Part shown: piece by piece, positions 17,995 through 28,334 of the stretch
Position numbering within the stretch: the first letter of the stretch is position 1
Layout of the letters: the number at the start of each line of letters is the position of its first letter
Position numbers and translations under genes: made by a program
Notes under the pieces: generated by a model
The model's database searches: none
What the model was told of the DNA's origin: nothing
Seen by the model: the letters and a program-made list of their open reading frames with translations, nothing else
DNA from: Nostoc sp. 'Lobaria pulmonaria (5183) cyanobiont'
GTDB lineage: Bacteria; Cyanobacteriota; Cyanobacteriia; Cyanobacteriales; Nostocaceae
Direction: 5' to 3'
DNA length: 64,000 bases
Assembly: GCF_002949795.1 (NCBI RefSeq)
Contig: NZ_CP026692.1
Location: 989,501 to 1,053,500 of the forward strand

Positions 17995-19674
17995 ATGAAA
18001 AATACATTACAAACCTCCATCTCTCAAGAACAGAATTCAGATCAGAGCTATAGCATTTCGTCTTACAACAGGCTGCTTTCGGTCGTGAAGGATTTAGCTT
18101 GTGTACGGACTATTGAGGAAATTATTGAGATTGTGCGTTTGGCGGCTCGCGATCTCACAAATGCTGATGGAGTAACTTTTGTATTGCGGGATGGTGAATG
18201 TTGCCACTATGTAGATGAAAACGCCATTGGGCCACTTTGGAAAGGTATGCGTTTTCCGCTCAAGTCTTGCATCTCCGGTTGGGCAATGCTCAATAAAAAA
18301 GCAGCCGTAATTGAGGACATTTACCAGGATGCACGAATTCCTATTGAGGCGTACAAGGTGACTTTTGTCAAAAGTTTAGTGATGGTTCCGATTCGGGTTT
18401 CCGATCCACTGGGTGCGATCGGAGCCTACTGGAGTACACGACACCTAGCCACGCCTCAAGAGATCGGAATGCTTGAGATTTTGACTGAAACTACGGCAGT
18501 TGCGATCGCTAACGTGCAACTTTTCCAGAAACTGACGAGCCAAAACGCCCTTAAAGACAAATTTATTGCGATGCTAGCTCACGAGCTAAGGAATCCTGTT
18601 GCCCCCATATCTAACGGCGTTCAGCTACTCAAGTTGAAGCTAGGCGAGACTGGCGCAGTTGGGGAAACAGTTTTAAGGATGCAACACCAGATTAAGCACC
18701 TCTCGAAATTAATCGATGAGTTACTTGACGTATCATCCATCACCTATCGGAAGATTTCATTAAACCTTGAGAAGGTTAATTTGGTGGAATTGGTTTGCCA
18801 GAGTCTCAATGACCATGCACAAGCAATAAAGAGATGGAATCTTAACGTAGTACAAGACCTGCCAAACACGCCTGTATGGGCTTATGTTGACTCCACTCGC
18901 TTCTTCCAAATCTTTGGGAACCTTCTTGATAACGCCTTAAAGTTTTCCAAGCCAGATGGGACGATCTGGGTAGATTTCTCAGTTATTCCAGGTGAAAATG
19001 GCTCAGGTAGTGTAGCGGTCTTATCTGTAAAAGACTTAGGCATCGGGATAGACCCGACAATATTACCAGAACTTTTCGAGCCGTTTACCCAGGCCGATCG
19101 CAGTTTAGATCGTTCGCGGAGCGGGCTAGGTTTGGGACTTTCGGTAGTAAAAAGTCTTGTGGAACTTCATGGTGGTAATGTTGAAGCCTCAAGTAGAGGG
19201 ATCAATTTGGGAGCAGAATTCAAAGTCACTCTCCCTATATGCGAAGAGATTACAGCCTTGGACAACGATATGGAGATTACAGAGGCGGCTAAAAAATCGT
19301 TGAAGATTTTAGTCATTGAAGATAACGACGATTCAGCCATAACATTAAAAGCAGTGCTTGAGCATTTTGGGCATGAAGTTTCCATTGCCAATAATGGAAT
19401 TTTAGGGGTAGAAACTGCAAAGAAACTTGAGCCTCATGTGATTATTTGTGACATCGGACTTCCCGAAATGGATGGGTTCGCCGTTGCACAGGAACTAAGC
19501 AAAGACTCCAAATTTACTCGCTCAATTATGATTGCGCTTACCGGCTACGGTAGCCAAGAGGATAGGGAGCTTGCGCTTCAGGCTGGTTTTAAATGCCACT
19601 TGACCAAGCCTGTAGACTTTGAAATACTTACGGCAGAAATTGATCGATACTTTGATGAAGTATTATCAAGTTGA
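17995..19674 (+). CDS. GAF-domain hybrid histidine kinase with C-terminal receiver
   Basis: The start ATG at 17995 follows a CGGAG ribosome-binding site by seven bases; a longer frame from 17872 begins right after a repeat and has no such site. The 559-residue product has a GAF domain (about 25-165; LAARDLTNADGVTFVLRDG, then CISGWAMLNKKAAV), HisKA with AMLAHELRNPVAP (phospho-acceptor His196), an HATPase domain (FGNLLDNALKFSKPDGTIW, DLGIGIDPTI, GLGLGLSVVKSLVELHGG), and a receiver (LVIEDNDDS, acceptor Asp486 in CDIGLPEMDG, LTGYGS, LTKPVD). No output domain or neighbouring regulator is present, so the target is unknown. It has no membrane segment and is cytoplasmic. Confidence 0.92.
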   Translation: MKNTLQTSISQEQNSDQSYSISSYNRLLSVVKDLACVRTIEEIIEIVRLAARDLTNADGVTFVLRDGECCHYVDENAIGPLWKGMRFPLKSCISGWAMLNKKAAVIEDIYQDARIPIEAYKVTFVKSLVMVPIRVSDPLGAIGAYWSTRHLATPQEIGMLEILTETTAVAIANVQLFQKLTSQNALKDKFIAMLAHELRNPVAPISNGVQLLKLKLGETGAVGETVLRMQHQIKHLSKLIDELLDVSSITYRKISLNLEKVNLVELVCQSLNDHAQAIKRWNLNVVQDLPNTPVWAYVDSTRFFQIFGNLLDNALKFSKPDGTIWVDFSVIPGENGSGSVAVLSVKDLGIGIDPTILPELFEPFTQADRSLDRSRSGLGLGLSVVKSLVELHGGNVEASSRGINLGAEFKVTLPICEEITALDNDMEITEAAKKSLKILVIEDNDDSAITLKAVLEHFGHEVSIANNGILGVETAKKLEPHVIICDIGLPEMDGFAVAQELSKDSKFTRSIMIALTGYGSQEDRELALQAGFKCHLTKPVDFEILTAEIDRYFDEVLSS

Positions 19675-19710
19675 CAAATTTTGCTACTTGTGAGTTTTGA
19701 TTGAGGAGTG

Positions 19711-19860
19711 TCAATCCATTAAATCATCTGTGGTAGGCTGACCTGGATAAAAGCGATCGCTCAAAATTTCCTCAAAAGCATATAAACATTGCTGGGGAAA
19801 AATTGAGAGTGGCAGATTTGTTTCTCCTGATGCCAAATCCCTACCGTTTTGATATGCTTC
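19711..19860 (-). pseudogene. C-terminal remnant of a DUF29-like protein
   Basis: Fifty codons read leftward to a TGA at 19711-19713 and encode LPLSIFPQQCLYAFEEILSD and a short acidic tail, similar to the C-terminus of the DUF29 family that is abundant in cyanobacteria. In-frame stops lie just upstream, so the N-terminal two thirds are gone. It fills most of the 19675-19969 gap. Confidence 0.5.
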
Positions 19861-19969
19861 TTAAGCTTAAAACGATGCAAAACCAGATTATTCGCTAACT
19901 TTTAAAGATATCCCTTTAGAATCAACTAAAGGGGTATCTTATATGCTGTCACGAGTTTTTATCTATTAC

Positions 19970-20296
19970 TTAGCAAACAACTGTTGTCCGAGCTTGCTTG
20001 CGGTCTTCAGGTTTTCGTTTGATGACAATCTCTACATCATTATCTAAATCATTCAAAAATTGAAATAATCTATCAATTGAAAAGCCTGAAAGTCTGCCTC
20101 TCACCAATGCTGAAATTTTTGGTTGATCAATTCCTAAAAGTTCAGCAGCTTGGACTTGTGTTAATTTACGGAAAGTGATTGCTTCACTGATTTTGCGTGC
20201 TAGTTCAGCTTTCACTAATCTTTCTTCAGAATTAGGTAAGCCTAAGTCAGCAAATACATTTCCACTGCTAGTATAAACGCTATTTTCTTTAGTCAC
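19970..20296 (-). CDS. XRE-type antitoxin (HigA-like)
   Basis: The 108-residue protein has a helix-turn-helix centred on LTQVQAAELLGIDQPKISAL, followed by LSGFSIDRLFQFLNDLDNDV, typical of the HigA-like/XRE antitoxins that pair with Gp49/HigB toxins. It starts four bases after the toxin stop codon, in the toxin-first order of HigBA modules. It should neutralise the toxin and repress the shared promoter upstream of 20678. Confidence 0.88.
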   Translation of the reverse strand: MTKENSVYTSSGNVFADLGLPNSEERLVKAELARKISEAITFRKLTQVQAAELLGIDQPKISALVRGRLSGFSIDRLFQFLNDLDNDVEIVIKRKPEDRKQARTTVVC

Positions 20297-20300
20297 TTAT

Positions 20301-20678
20301 TTACTCCTTTTGTTTAGCAGCTTGTTCCGAATAGTCTTCCTGAGCGGCTTTTAACCTCTTTTTTACTAAATCTATATCTTGTTGTGATGTAGCAATACCA
20401 TGTTTTGACTTCTTTTGAAACGCGTGTAATAAGTAGACAAACCCCGCAAATTTTACAGTGTACACTGCTCGGTATGTATCTCCATCAAAATCATCTACAA
20501 CCTCTAAAACCCCGCCTCCTCTAAAACCGCGCAGGGGTTTTGCATCGGGATGCTTACCCCCATGTTGTGCTACATCAAGGGCGTAACCCATTACGTCTTG
20601 TACGTCTTCAGGGAAATCCTTTAAGTCATCTAAAGCGCTTCCAATCCATTTGAAAGCTTTTTGGTGCGTTTCGCTCAT
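20301..20678 (-). CDS. RelE/HigB-like toxin (phage Gp49-like, DUF891)
   Basis: The 125-residue protein has the Gp49/RelE-fold pattern: KAFKWIGSALDDLKDFPEDV, AKPLRGFRGGGVLEVVDDFD, then YRAVYTVKFAGFVYLLHAFQ, KKSKHGIATSQQDIDLVKKR and a lysine-rich tail. Family members are ribosome-dependent mRNA interferases. It is followed four bases later by the antitoxin. Its ATG (complement of 20676-20678) lies close to a TGCTAAATC.TAGCAT-like inverted sequence near 20690-20707 that could serve as operator. Confidence 0.88.
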   Translation of the reverse strand: MSETHQKAFKWIGSALDDLKDFPEDVQDVMGYALDVAQHGGKHPDAKPLRGFRGGGVLEVVDDFDGDTYRAVYTVKFAGFVYLLHAFQKKSKHGIATSQQDIDLVKKRLKAAQEDYSEQAAKQKE

Positions 20679-20984
20679 GTAACAGTTAGTATGCTAGATT
20701 TAGCATACTCTGTCAATAAGTAAATCAGTTGTATCAAAACTAGTACACCAGTACCAGCTATTTCTGAATTTAGTTACAGATTGGAAGTGACTGACGAGCA
20801 GGTGTTGGGAGCGGCGGCGGCGTTGGCGATGCTGTCGCCGATGAGCAAAGATGTCAGGAAATATAACATTTACAGCCAGAGGCTGTAAACAAGGATTTTC
20901 TCTCATATTTTGGCTGAAGTACGCATTACATCTGTGCGCTCTTACAGTTAATTGTATTTTGAGAAAAAGCTTTGCATCTAACAG
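20679..20984. other. Intergenic region with toxin-antitoxin promoter and a possible ORF remnant
   Basis: The left end should hold the promoter of the leftward toxin-antitoxin pair; TAGTATGCTAGATTTAGCAT near 20690 contains short inverted repeats. On the plus strand 20724-20888 is an open stretch without a start, ending in LSPMSKDVRKYNIYSQRL, which may be the tail of a lost gene. No recognised domain is present. Confidence 0.35.
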
Positions 20985-22094
20985 CTAAAAAGTTACCACA
21001 CTGCGAATTGATTCACCTTTGTGCATTAATTCAAAAGCATGATTAATTTGCTCAATGGGCATCACATGGGTAATTAAATCATCAATATTTATCTTACCTT
21101 CCATATACCAATCAACAATTTTTGGCACATCTGTACGCCCTCTAGCGCCACCGAATGCCGAACCTTTCCAAACGCGTCCAGTTACTAGTTGAAAAGGACG
21201 AGTACTGATTTCCTGTCCAGCACCAGCAACACCAATAATTACGCTAACACCCCAACCTTTATGGCAGCATTCTAATGCTTGACGCATCAATTTTACATTA
21301 CCAATACATTCAAAGCTGTAATCAGCACCGCCTTTTGTTAAATCAACCAGATAGGGAACTAAATCACCCTCTACTTCCTGGGGATTAACAAAGTGCGTCA
21401 TGCCAAACTTTTCCGCCAAAGCGCGTTTATTGGGATTAATATCTACCCCAACAATCATATTCGCCCCTACCATCCGCGCTCCTTGGATGACATTTAAGCC
21501 TATACCACCCAAACCAAAAACCACGACATTTGCCCCAGGTTCTACCTTGGCAGTATTGATAACTGCACCAATACCAGTAGTCACACCGCAGCCAATGTAA
21601 CAAACCTTATCAAAGGGGGCATCTTCCCGAATTTTTGCCAAAGCGATTTCCGGCAACACCGTATAGTTAGCAAAAGTGGATGTACCCATGTAATGATGAA
21701 TCATCTGCCCATCGATACTAAAGCGACTAGTGCCATCGGGCATAACACCGCGTCCTTGAGTTAGGCGAATGGCTTGACAGAGATTAGTTTTGAAACTCAA
21801 ACAATATTCGCACTGGCGACATTCGGGAGTGTAGAGGGGAATCACGCGATCGCCTGGTTTGAGACTGGTGACACCAGCGCCTACTTCCACTACCACACCA
21901 GCACCTTCATGTCCCAAAATAGCCGGAAATAAACCTTCTGGATCGTCACCCGATAAGGTAAAAGCGTCGGTATGACAAACTCCGCTTGCTTTCACCTCAA
22001 CTAACACTTCACCAGCTTGTGGCCCCGATAGTTGAACGGTTTCAATCGTCAACGGCTTACCTGGGCTGTGAGCTACTGCTGCTTTAACTTCCAA
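20985..22094 (-). CDS. frmA: S-(hydroxymethyl)glutathione dehydrogenase / class III alcohol dehydrogenase
   Basis: The enzyme oxidises the formaldehyde-glutathione adduct with NAD and also reduces S-nitrosoglutathione. The 369-residue sequence shows the catalytic zinc ligands in GVCHTDAF and GHEGAGVV, the four-cysteine structural zinc loop [15 protein letters not shown], and the Rossmann motif [15 protein letters not shown] with VDINPNK for NAD. The length and the [19 protein letters not shown] segment are characteristic of class III. No formylglutathione hydrolase gene is adjacent in this window. Confidence 0.93.
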   Translation of the reverse strand: MEVKAAVAHSPGKPLTIETVQLSGPQAGEVLVEVKASGVCHTDAFTLSGDDPEGLFPAILGHEGAGVVVEVGAGVTSLKPGDRVIPLYTPECRQCEYCLSFKTNLCQAIRLTQGRGVMPDGTSRFSIDGQMIHHYMGTSTFANYTVLPEIALAKIREDAPFDKVCYIGCGVTTGIGAVINTAKVEPGANVVVFGLGGIGLNVIQGARMVGANMIVGVDINPNKRALAEKFGMTHFVNPQEVEGDLVPYLVDLTKGGADYSFECIGNVKLMRQALECCHKGWGVSVIIGVAGAGQEISTRPFQLVTGRVWKGSAFGGARGRTDVPKIVDWYMEGKINIDDLITHVMPIEQINHAFELMHKGESIRSVVTF

Positions 22095-22498
22095 TATTCA
22101 GCGCTCCTGTTTAGTTTTGTCATTTGTCATTTGTCCTTGGGCAAAACAGTTCCGAGTTTCGAGTTCCTCGGCTTAGAGTAAAGAAGTGAGATTCCCCACT
22201 CAGCACTCAGCACTTCTGAAGGGCATTGGACATTGGGGTAAAATTTACTGCAACTTCTCCCCTGCTTTCCTTGTCCCCTCATAAATGTTGAACACATGAT
22301 AAACTTTTTTATTACTTCATCATATTTACTAAGCACGATCGCCACTATAACGATAAATATTACTTTGTTAAAATATCATTCTCTAGCTAGATTGGTTAAA
22401 GGCGGCAACAGCTGTTTTGACAACAATGTAAACTGGATGTCAGCAGCAAACCCCAAGTAATTTGTCCACCCCTAAATTAATATATTTTGTCACAGCTT
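22095..22498. other. Divergent intergenic region with heptamer repeats
   Basis: This gap separates the leftward alcohol dehydrogenase from rightward avtA and should carry both promoters. Near 22113-22135 there are tandem TTTGTCA-type heptamers, followed by low-complexity text resembling other Nostoc spacers. No gene is supported. Confidence 0.5.
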
Positions 22499-23782
22499 AT
22501 GAACCCTGCCCTAACTCAAATTGGCGCTCAAATGTCCAACCTGACTGGCGTCAGAGCAATCATGAAGGATATTATCGAGACATTACGAGCGGGTGCAGGG
22601 CAGCATTTTATTAATTTGAGTGCTGGTAATCCGTTGATTTTGCCAGAGGTAGAGCAATTATGGCGGGATTGTACTGCACAGCTTTTGGCTAGTCCAGAAT
22701 ATGGCGAGGTAGTTTGCCGTTATGGCTCAAGTCAGGGCTATGCACCATTTGTTGAAGCGATCGCCAATGACTTTAACAAACGCTACGGGTTAAACTTAAC
22801 CGAACGCAATATCCTCATTACCCCCGGTAGTCAAACCCTCTACTTCTACGCTGCCAATACCTTCGGTGGCTATACCCCTAGCGGCAAATTAAAACAAATC
22901 GTTTTGCCCCTCAGCCCTGACTACACAGGTTACGGCGGTATCTGCTTAGTTCCAAAAGCCCTAATCGCCCACAAACCAACCCTTGATATCGATGCAGCTG
23001 CCCACCGATTTAAATATCGCCCTGACTTCAGCCAACTATCGATTACAGAAAACACAGGTTGTATCCTCTTCTCTCGCCCCTGTAATCCTACTGGTAACGT
23101 CCTCAGCGATGATGAGGTGAAAAAGATTGTTGCCCTGGCTGCGCCTTACGATCTACCCGTGTTAATTGACTCGGCTTATGCGCCTCCCTTCCCAGCATTA
23201 AATTTTACTGACATGACACCAGTGTTTGGTGATAATATTCTCCACTGTATGAGTTTATCGAAAGCCGGATTGCCAGGAGAAAGGATTGGTATTGCCATTG
23301 GGGATGAAAAGTGGATTGAGGCGCTGGAGTGTTTTCAGGCAAATATGAGTCTCCATTCTTCACGTTACGGCCAAGCGATCGCAGCTTATGCTATCAATTC
23401 TGGTGCTTTAGTGGAAATTTCTCACACTGTCATCCGTCCCTTTTATCAAAATAAATTTGCCGTTTTAGAAACTAGCCTAGAACAAGCGATGCCCAAAAAT
23501 TTACCTTGGTTCCTCCATCGCGGTGAAGGAGCAATTTTTGCTTGGTTGTGGTTACAGGATCTACCCATCAGTGACTGGGAATTTTACCAGCTAGTTAAGC
23601 AAGTAGGTGTGATTATTGTCCCAGGAAGTAGCTTCTTCCCCGGTTTAGAGGAAGAGTGGGCGCACAAACACCAATGCTTCCGCATCAGCCTTACAGGCAG
23701 CGATGAGGAGATTGTCACTGCCATGCAACGTTTAGCAAAAGTCGCTGAAGAAGCTTATAAAGGTGCTGCGGTGACTGCCTAA
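22499..23782 (+). CDS. avtA: Valine-pyruvate aminotransferase
   Basis: This PLP-dependent fold-type I aminotransferase has 427 residues. Visible motifs are [61 protein letters not shown] (asparagine of the PLP site), [10 protein letters not shown], and [13 protein letters not shown] with the Schiff-base lysine. The combination of SLSKAGLPG and [10 protein letters not shown] matches AvtA, which makes valine or alanine from the 2-oxo acid. ATG 22499 is preferred over a TTG four codons earlier. rimM follows after 14 bp, so the two may be co-transcribed. Confidence 0.9.
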   Translation: MNPALTQIGAQMSNLTGVRAIMKDIIETLRAGAGQHFINLSAGNPLILPEVEQLWRDCTAQLLASPEYGEVVCRYGSSQGYAPFVEAIANDFNKRYGLNLTERNILITPGSQTLYFYAANTFGGYTPSGKLKQIVLPLSPDYTGYGGICLVPKALIAHKPTLDIDAAAHRFKYRPDFSQLSITENTGCILFSRPCNPTGNVLSDDEVKKIVALAAPYDLPVLIDSAYAPPFPALNFTDMTPVFGDNILHCMSLSKAGLPGERIGIAIGDEKWIEALECFQANMSLHSSRYGQAIAAYAINSGALVEISHTVIRPFYQNKFAVLETSLEQAMPKNLPWFLHRGEGAIFAWLWLQDLPISDWEFYQLVKQVGVIIVPGSSFFPGLEEEWAHKHQCFRISLTGSDEEIVTAMQRLAKVAEEAYKGAAVTA

Positions 23783-23796
23783 TAGGGAAAATAGAA

Positions 23797-24534
23797 ATGA
23801 AACACGAAGAAGTTAACAAAGAGATAGCGAGCAGAGGCGCAGAGGCGCAGAGGAGCAGAGGAGAAAGAGGAAAATCAAAAAAGTCCAATCCCCAATCCCC
23901 AATTCCCAATCCCCAATCCCCATTACCCCTTATCCCCAGAGGGGGCCCCACCTTCCCCAATCTCGACAATTGGCTAGAAATTGGTAAAATTGTTTCCCCT
24001 CAAGGATTGTCTGGAGAATTAAAGGTTTATCCTGTATCAGACTTCCCCGAAAGATTTGAGATGGCGGGAAAACGTTGGTTGTTGCGTTCAGGTGACACAG
24101 AACCGCAACCAATCGAATTATTGACAGGACGTTACATCAGTAACAAAAACTTGTATGTAATCAAATTAGCTGGTGTGGAAAATTGCGATCAAGCGGAGGC
24201 GTTGCGCGGTTGTAAGTTAATGGTGCCAGTAAGCGATCGCCCCCAATTAGGCGAAGATGAATATCATGTCCTCGATTTGATTGGCTTAGAAGTCTTCATG
24301 CAAGTATCTGGCGAACTCGTAGGTACGGTGGTAGACATCATCCCTGCTGGCAATGATTTGTTAGAAGTCAAGTTGGATGAATCATTTACTACTGACAAAG
24401 GACAAATGACAAATGACAAAAAGCAAAAGACTGTTTTGATTCCATTTGTGGAAGCGATCGCACCAGTGGTAGACTTGCCATCTGGTCGCATTGAAATTAC
24501 ACCACCGCCTGGGTTATTGGAAATTAATAATTAG
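23797..24534 (+). CDS. rimM: Ribosome maturation factor RimM with repeat-derived N-terminal extension and insert
   Basis: RimM assists maturation of the 16S rRNA 3' domain and 30S assembly. The core begins near residue 58 ([20 protein letters not shown]) and has the RimM barrel motifs [23 protein letters not shown] and [14 protein letters not shown]. The PRC-barrel part has [14 protein letters not shown] and [17 protein letters not shown]. The first 55 or so residues are encoded by short repeats (AEAQRSRG, then [12 protein letters not shown]). No later in-frame ATG, GTG or TTG precedes the core, so translation has to cross the repeat DNA. A second repeat insert ([13 protein letters not shown]) sits just before KTVLIPF. 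Bacterial RimM is usually 170-185 residues; this one is 245. It follows avtA by 14 bp. Confidence 0.92.
   Translation: MKHEEVNKEIASRGAEAQRSRGERGKSKKSNPQSPIPNPQSPLPLIPRGGPTFPNLDNWLEIGKIVSPQGLSGELKVYPVSDFPERFEMAGKRWLLRSGDTEPQPIELLTGRYISNKNLYVIKLAGVENCDQAEALRGCKLMVPVSDRPQLGEDEYHVLDLIGLEVFMQVSGELVGTVVDIIPAGNDLLEVKLDESFTTDKGQMTNDKKQKTVLIPFVEAIAPVVDLPSGRIEITPPPGLLEINN
24392..24420 (+). repeat. Heptamer repeat inside rimM coding sequence
   Basis: The stretch CTGACAAAGGACAAATGACA and a following AATGACAAA are ACAAATG-type heptamers in frame within rimM, adding about ten residues in a loop before KTVLIPF. Similar repeats elsewhere in the window are intergenic. Confidence 0.75.
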
Positions 24535-24714
24535 GTCATTAATTGAATGGAGATTATTAATTTAAAATTCCTACTCCAACCTGTGCCCAAAGCCAAGAAA
24601 TTTAGTCAAGAAGGCTGAAAAACTTCATCATCGGTTAGATGGCCATCATCAGGAAAACAAGTACAATCACTTACTGGTGAATCCGTCAAAATCCTTTTGT
24701 AATGGAGTGTCGAA

Positions 24715-27096
24715 ATGACATTAGCAACGACTCCACAGACAAAGCCTTTAACTGATGAAGAATTACGTAAGATAAACGCTTACTGGCGTGCAGCTAACTA
24801 TCTTTCGGTTGGGCAGATATATCTACTCGACAATCCGCTATTAAAAGAACCCCTAAAGCTGGAACACATTAAACCAAGACTTTTGGGGCACTGGGGAACA
24901 ACACCAGGACTGAACTTTATCTATGCTCACCTGAATCGGGTGATCAAAAAATATGACCTCAACACAATCTACATTGCTGGCCCCGGTCATGGAGGACCTG
25001 GACTGGTAGCCAATACCTATTTAGAAGGGACTTACACCGAGTATTATCACAACATCTCCCAGGATGCTGAAGGAATTCAGAAACTCTTCAAACAATTTTC
25101 TTTCCCCGGTGGTATTCCCAGCCACGTTGCACCGGAAACTCCTGGTTCGATCCACGAAGGCGGGGAATTAGGTTATGCCCTCGTTCACGCTTATGGTGCT
25201 GCCTTTGATAACCCTGATTTAATTGTTGCTGCTGTTGTCGGTGACGGCGAAGCCGAAACAGGTGCTTTAGCGACTAGCTGGCATTCTAACAAGTTTCTGA
25301 ACCCCGTGCATGATGGGGCTGTACTGCCGATCCTCCACTTGAATGGATATAAAATTGCTAATCCAACTGTATTGGCACGGATTAGCCGTGAGGAATTAGA
25401 AAGTCTATTTGTCGGCTACGGTTACAAGCCATACTTTGTTGAAGGTAACGATCCCGCAGATGTCCACCAGCAGATGGCGGCGACTTTAGATATAGCGATC
25501 GCCGAAATTCAAAGCATCCAAAGGGAAGCCCGCGTACATGGTTTCACTGAACGTCCCCAGTGGCCGATGATTGTCATGAAAACCCCCAAAGGTTGGACAG
25601 GGCCCAAGGAAGTGGATGGCAAAAAAACTGAAGGTTCTTGGCGATCGCACCAGGTTCCTTTTGGAAACATCGCCAAACAGCCAGAACACCTGAAACTCCT
25701 AGAAGATTGGATGAAGAGTTACAAACCAGAAGAACTCTTCGACAGCAACGGTAGGCTGATTCCTGAATTAAAAGAACTAGCTCCTAAAGGTCATCGACGC
25801 ATGGGTGACAATCCCCACGCTAACGGCGGTATCTTACTGTGTGACCTGAAGATACCCGACTTTCAAAAGTATGCCGTAGATGTTCTTAAACCAGGGCAAG
25901 CGATCGCTGAAGCTACCCAAGTTGCCGGAACTTTCCTCCGGGATATCATGCAACTTAACCAAGAAAGGCGCAACTTCCGCATCCTCGGCCCAGACGAAAC
26001 AGTATCGAATCGCTTAAGTTCTGTCTTAGAAGTCACAGACCGGGATTGGGTAGCCCAGATCCTCCCCGAAGATGACCACCTTTCCCCCGACGGTCGGGTG
26101 ATGGAAATTCTCAGCGAAACTTGTTGTCAAGGATGGTTAGAAGGCTACCTCCTCACAGGACGCCACGGCTTTTTCTCTTGCTACGAGGCGTTCATCCACA
26201 TCATTGACTCCATGTTCAATCAGCACGCCAAATGGTTGAAAACGACCAGACATATTCCCTGGCGTAAACCGATTGCTTCCCTCAATTACCTACTCACCTC
26301 TCACGTTTGGCGGCAAGACCATAACGGCTTTTCTCACCAAGACCCCGGTTTTATTGACCATGTAGTTAACAAAAAAGCAGATATCGTTCGCGTGTATTTG
26401 CCGCCCGATGCCAACACTTTGCTATCAGTAACTGACCACTGCCTGAGAAGCCGCAACTATGTCAACGTCATCGTTGCTGGAAAGCAACCAGCATTGCAAT
26501 ATCTCAATATGGATGCTGCTATCAAGCACTGCACCAAAGGCATTGGCATTTGGGAATGGGCAAGCAACGATCAAGACGGCGATCCAGATGTAGTAATGGC
26601 TTGTGCTGGGGATATTCCCACCTTAGAAACCTTGGCGGCTGTGGACATTCTGCGCCAGCACTTCCCTGATTTAAAGGTGCGGGTGGTAAATGTAGTCGAT
26701 TTAATGACACTACAGCCAAAAAGCGAACATCCCCACGGTTTGAGCGAAAAAGACTTTGACACGATTTTCACTACCGATAAACACATCATCTTTGCCTTTC
26801 ATGGCTATCCCTGGTTGATTCATCGCTTAACCTATCGTCATACTAACCACGATCAGATGCATGTGCGCGGCTACAAGGAAGAGGGAACTACCACTACCCC
26901 CTTTGATATGGTTGTTCTTAACGAACTCGATCGCTTCCATTTAGTGATGGACGTAATTGAGCGCGTACCAAAATTGGGATATAGGGCAGCTTATGTCAAG
27001 CAGCATTTGCAAGATAAGCTGATTGAACACAAGCAATATATTGATAAGTACGGCGACGATATGCCGGAAATTCGCGATTGGAAGTGGCCCTATTAA
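24715..27096 (+). CDS. xfp: Xylulose-5-phosphate / fructose-6-phosphate phosphoketolase
   Basis: The thiamine-diphosphate enzyme cleaves xylulose-5-P or fructose-6-P with phosphate to acetyl-phosphate and a shorter sugar phosphate. The 793-residue length is standard. Recognised parts are [48 protein letters not shown], the ThDP motif [10 protein letters not shown] near residues 176-186, [36 protein letters not shown] and the C-terminal [15 protein letters not shown] seven bases before the ATG is a good ribosome-binding site. A MITE begins four bases after the stop codon and a terminator-like hairpin follows. Confidence 0.96.
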   Translation: MTLATTPQTKPLTDEELRKINAYWRAANYLSVGQIYLLDNPLLKEPLKLEHIKPRLLGHWGTTPGLNFIYAHLNRVIKKYDLNTIYIAGPGHGGPGLVANTYLEGTYTEYYHNISQDAEGIQKLFKQFSFPGGIPSHVAPETPGSIHEGGELGYALVHAYGAAFDNPDLIVAAVVGDGEAETGALATSWHSNKFLNPVHDGAVLPILHLNGYKIANPTVLARISREELESLFVGYGYKPYFVEGNDPADVHQQMAATLDIAIAEIQSIQREARVHGFTERPQWPMIVMKTPKGWTGPKEVDGKKTEGSWRSHQVPFGNIAKQPEHLKLLEDWMKSYKPEELFDSNGRLIPELKELAPKGHRRMGDNPHANGGILLCDLKIPDFQKYAVDVLKPGQAIAEATQVAGTFLRDIMQLNQERRNFRILGPDETVSNRLSSVLEVTDRDWVAQILPEDDHLSPDGRVMEILSETCCQGWLEGYLLTGRHGFFSCYEAFIHIIDSMFNQHAKWLKTTRHIPWRKPIASLNYLLTSHVWRQDHNGFSHQDPGFIDHVVNKKADIVRVYLPPDANTLLSVTDHCLRSRNYVNVIVAGKQPALQYLNMDAAIKHCTKGIGIWEWASNDQDGDPDVVMACAGDIPTLETLAAVDILRQHFPDLKVRVVNVVDLMTLQPKSEHPHGLSEKDFDTIFTTDKHIIFAFHGYPWLIHRLTYRHTNHDQMHVRGYKEEGTTTTPFDMVVLNELDRFHLVMDVIERVPKLGYRAAYVKQHLQDKLIEHKQYIDKYGDDMPEIRDWKWPY

Positions 27097-27100
27097 TAAG

Positions 27101-27191
27101 AGGACTTACGCAAACAATAACCGAAACCCTTATTTTCAGGTAGAGGCAATTCATGAATTGCCCCTACAATCTGTAGTTTTGCGTAAGTCCT
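27101..27191. repeat. MITE-like element, family AGGACTTACGC (copy 2)
   Basis: The 91-bp element has perfect 14-bp inverted ends, AGGACTTACGCAAA at 27101-27114 and its complement at 27178-27191. The interior contains a second palindrome (GGCAATTCATGAATTGCC). It lies between the xfp stop codon and the terminator. Confidence 0.85.
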
Positions 27192-27212
27192 AAATAGGAA
27201 ATAAGTGAAAAG

Positions 27213-27252
27213 AGGCAGAGAAGAAACTCTTCTGCCTGCTTTTTCCTTTTTT
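27213..27252 (+). terminator. Probable intrinsic terminator of xfp
   Basis: AGGCAGA (27213-27219) pairs with TCTGCCT (27231-27237) around a short loop, followed by GCTTTTTCCTTTTTT. This is the classic stem plus T-tract arrangement. Confidence 0.6.
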
Positions 27253-27352
27253 AGAACTTACGGGACTACCAAAAAAATAAACGACCAGAAAAAATAAATT
27301 ATGTAAGCGATCGCTTTTGTGTTTAATAAAAGCAAGTTTGCTAAGTTCCTAT

Positions 27353-27633
27353 ATTAAATTCGGGCAGTCGTTGATTGAATTCAGGCAGTCGTTAATTGAA
27401 TTCGGGCAGTCGTTGATTGAATTCGGGCAGTCGTTAATTGAATTCGGGCAGTCGTTAATTGAATTCGGGCAGTCGTTGATTGAATTCGGGCAGTCGTTAA
27501 TTGAATTCGGGCAGTCGTTGATTGAATTCGGGCAGTCGTTGATTGAATTCGGGCAGTCGTTGATTGAATTCGGGCAGTCGTTGATTGAATTCGGGCAGTC
27601 GTTGATTAAATTCGGGTAGTCATTGATTGAATT
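27353..27633. repeat. 21-bp tandem repeat array, about 13 units
   Basis: The unit is GAATTCGGGCAGTCGTTGATT with a few base changes (G/A at one position; the first and last units are slightly degenerate). Thirteen units repeat with an exact 21-bp period. Both strands stay open, giving artefact peptides (IEFGQSL on plus, NSINDCP on minus). No spacers exist, so it is not a CRISPR. Confidence 0.95.
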
Positions 27634-27765
27634 GTTCCTCATCTGGTGATTCAGTTAATTTCACTTTCACCATGCGGCGTTGCTGAATTGAGGGATGATT
27701 TAGCAAGTTATAAAATTTCTCCCCCTGCTTCCCCTGCACCCCCTGCTTCAAGAGCCTGCCTAAAT

Positions 27766-28308
27766 TCATCCCCCTGTTCTGCAACGCCCACCATGCCAAT
27801 CTGCTCGACTCAGGCAATAAACAAAGCACTCATCGTCACCAAACCGTCGATACTCGATAAATTTGAAGCCAAAGCGTTCATAGAAGCGGTGAGAGCGGGT
27901 ATTACTGGCTAGCGGATCAACAAGTATAGCCGTCACTTGCGGATCAGCAAAACATCGAGCAAGTGCAAGCCGCATCATTTGTGTTCCATAGCCTTTACCC
28001 AAATCAGTTTCTTCCCCAATCCAGATATCAATGGCACGAAGATTCGCCGTAACATCACCCCAGTAATGGCTATCCTCATGTGCTGGATCGATAATCTGAA
28101 TAAATCCGATGGGACGACCATCAATTTCAGCAATCAATTGCTCTCTCCATTCGGGAACGCGCTTAAGTTCTACTTCCCAGCCCCAGTCATCGTTAGGATC
28201 GGAGTTAACCACATGAGGTTGCTCATCCCAGTGGCGCAATAAATCCAAATCAGCAAAGCTAGCAGGGCGGAGGTTTATTTTTATCGCAGGTGGCGGGGCA
28301 TAGTTCAT
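27766..28308 (-). CDS. GNAT N-acetyltransferase (AAC(6')-like)
   Basis: ATG 28308 is chosen because AGGAG lies six to seven bases upstream; an upstream non-ATG start would add ten residues. The 180-residue product has LRPASFADLDLLRHWDEQPH, RPIGFIQIIDP, IDIWIGEETDLGKGYGTQMM (acetyl-CoA loop) and NTRSHRFYERFGF. These are the hallmarks of the RimJ/AAC(6') branch of GNAT acetyltransferases, which acetylate aminoglycosides or related amines. The substrate is unproven. The C-terminus (WHGGRCRTGG) looks unusual and may be recent. Confidence 0.85.
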   Translation of the reverse strand: MNYAPPPAIKINLRPASFADLDLLRHWDEQPHVVNSDPNDDWGWEVELKRVPEWREQLIAEIDGRPIGFIQIIDPAHEDSHYWGDVTANLRAIDIWIGEETDLGKGYGTQMMRLALARCFADPQVTAILVDPLASNTRSHRFYERFGFKFIEYRRFGDDECFVYCLSRADWHGGRCRTGG

Positions 28309-28334
28309 ACTATTTCTCCTATATTTTCGGCGAT

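Noticed and set aside
20700..20906. 68-codon minus-strand ORF
   Set aside because: Arg/Gln-rich nonsense composition; the opposite strand is the more protein-like one.
27353..27633. CRISPR array
   Set aside because: The units are contiguous with no spacers and no cas genes are nearby. The same applies to the arrays at 36107, 36835 and 40081.
27317..27642. Two opposite ORFs across the 21-bp array
   Set aside because: They are open only because the repeat period is a multiple of three; the peptides are pure repeats.
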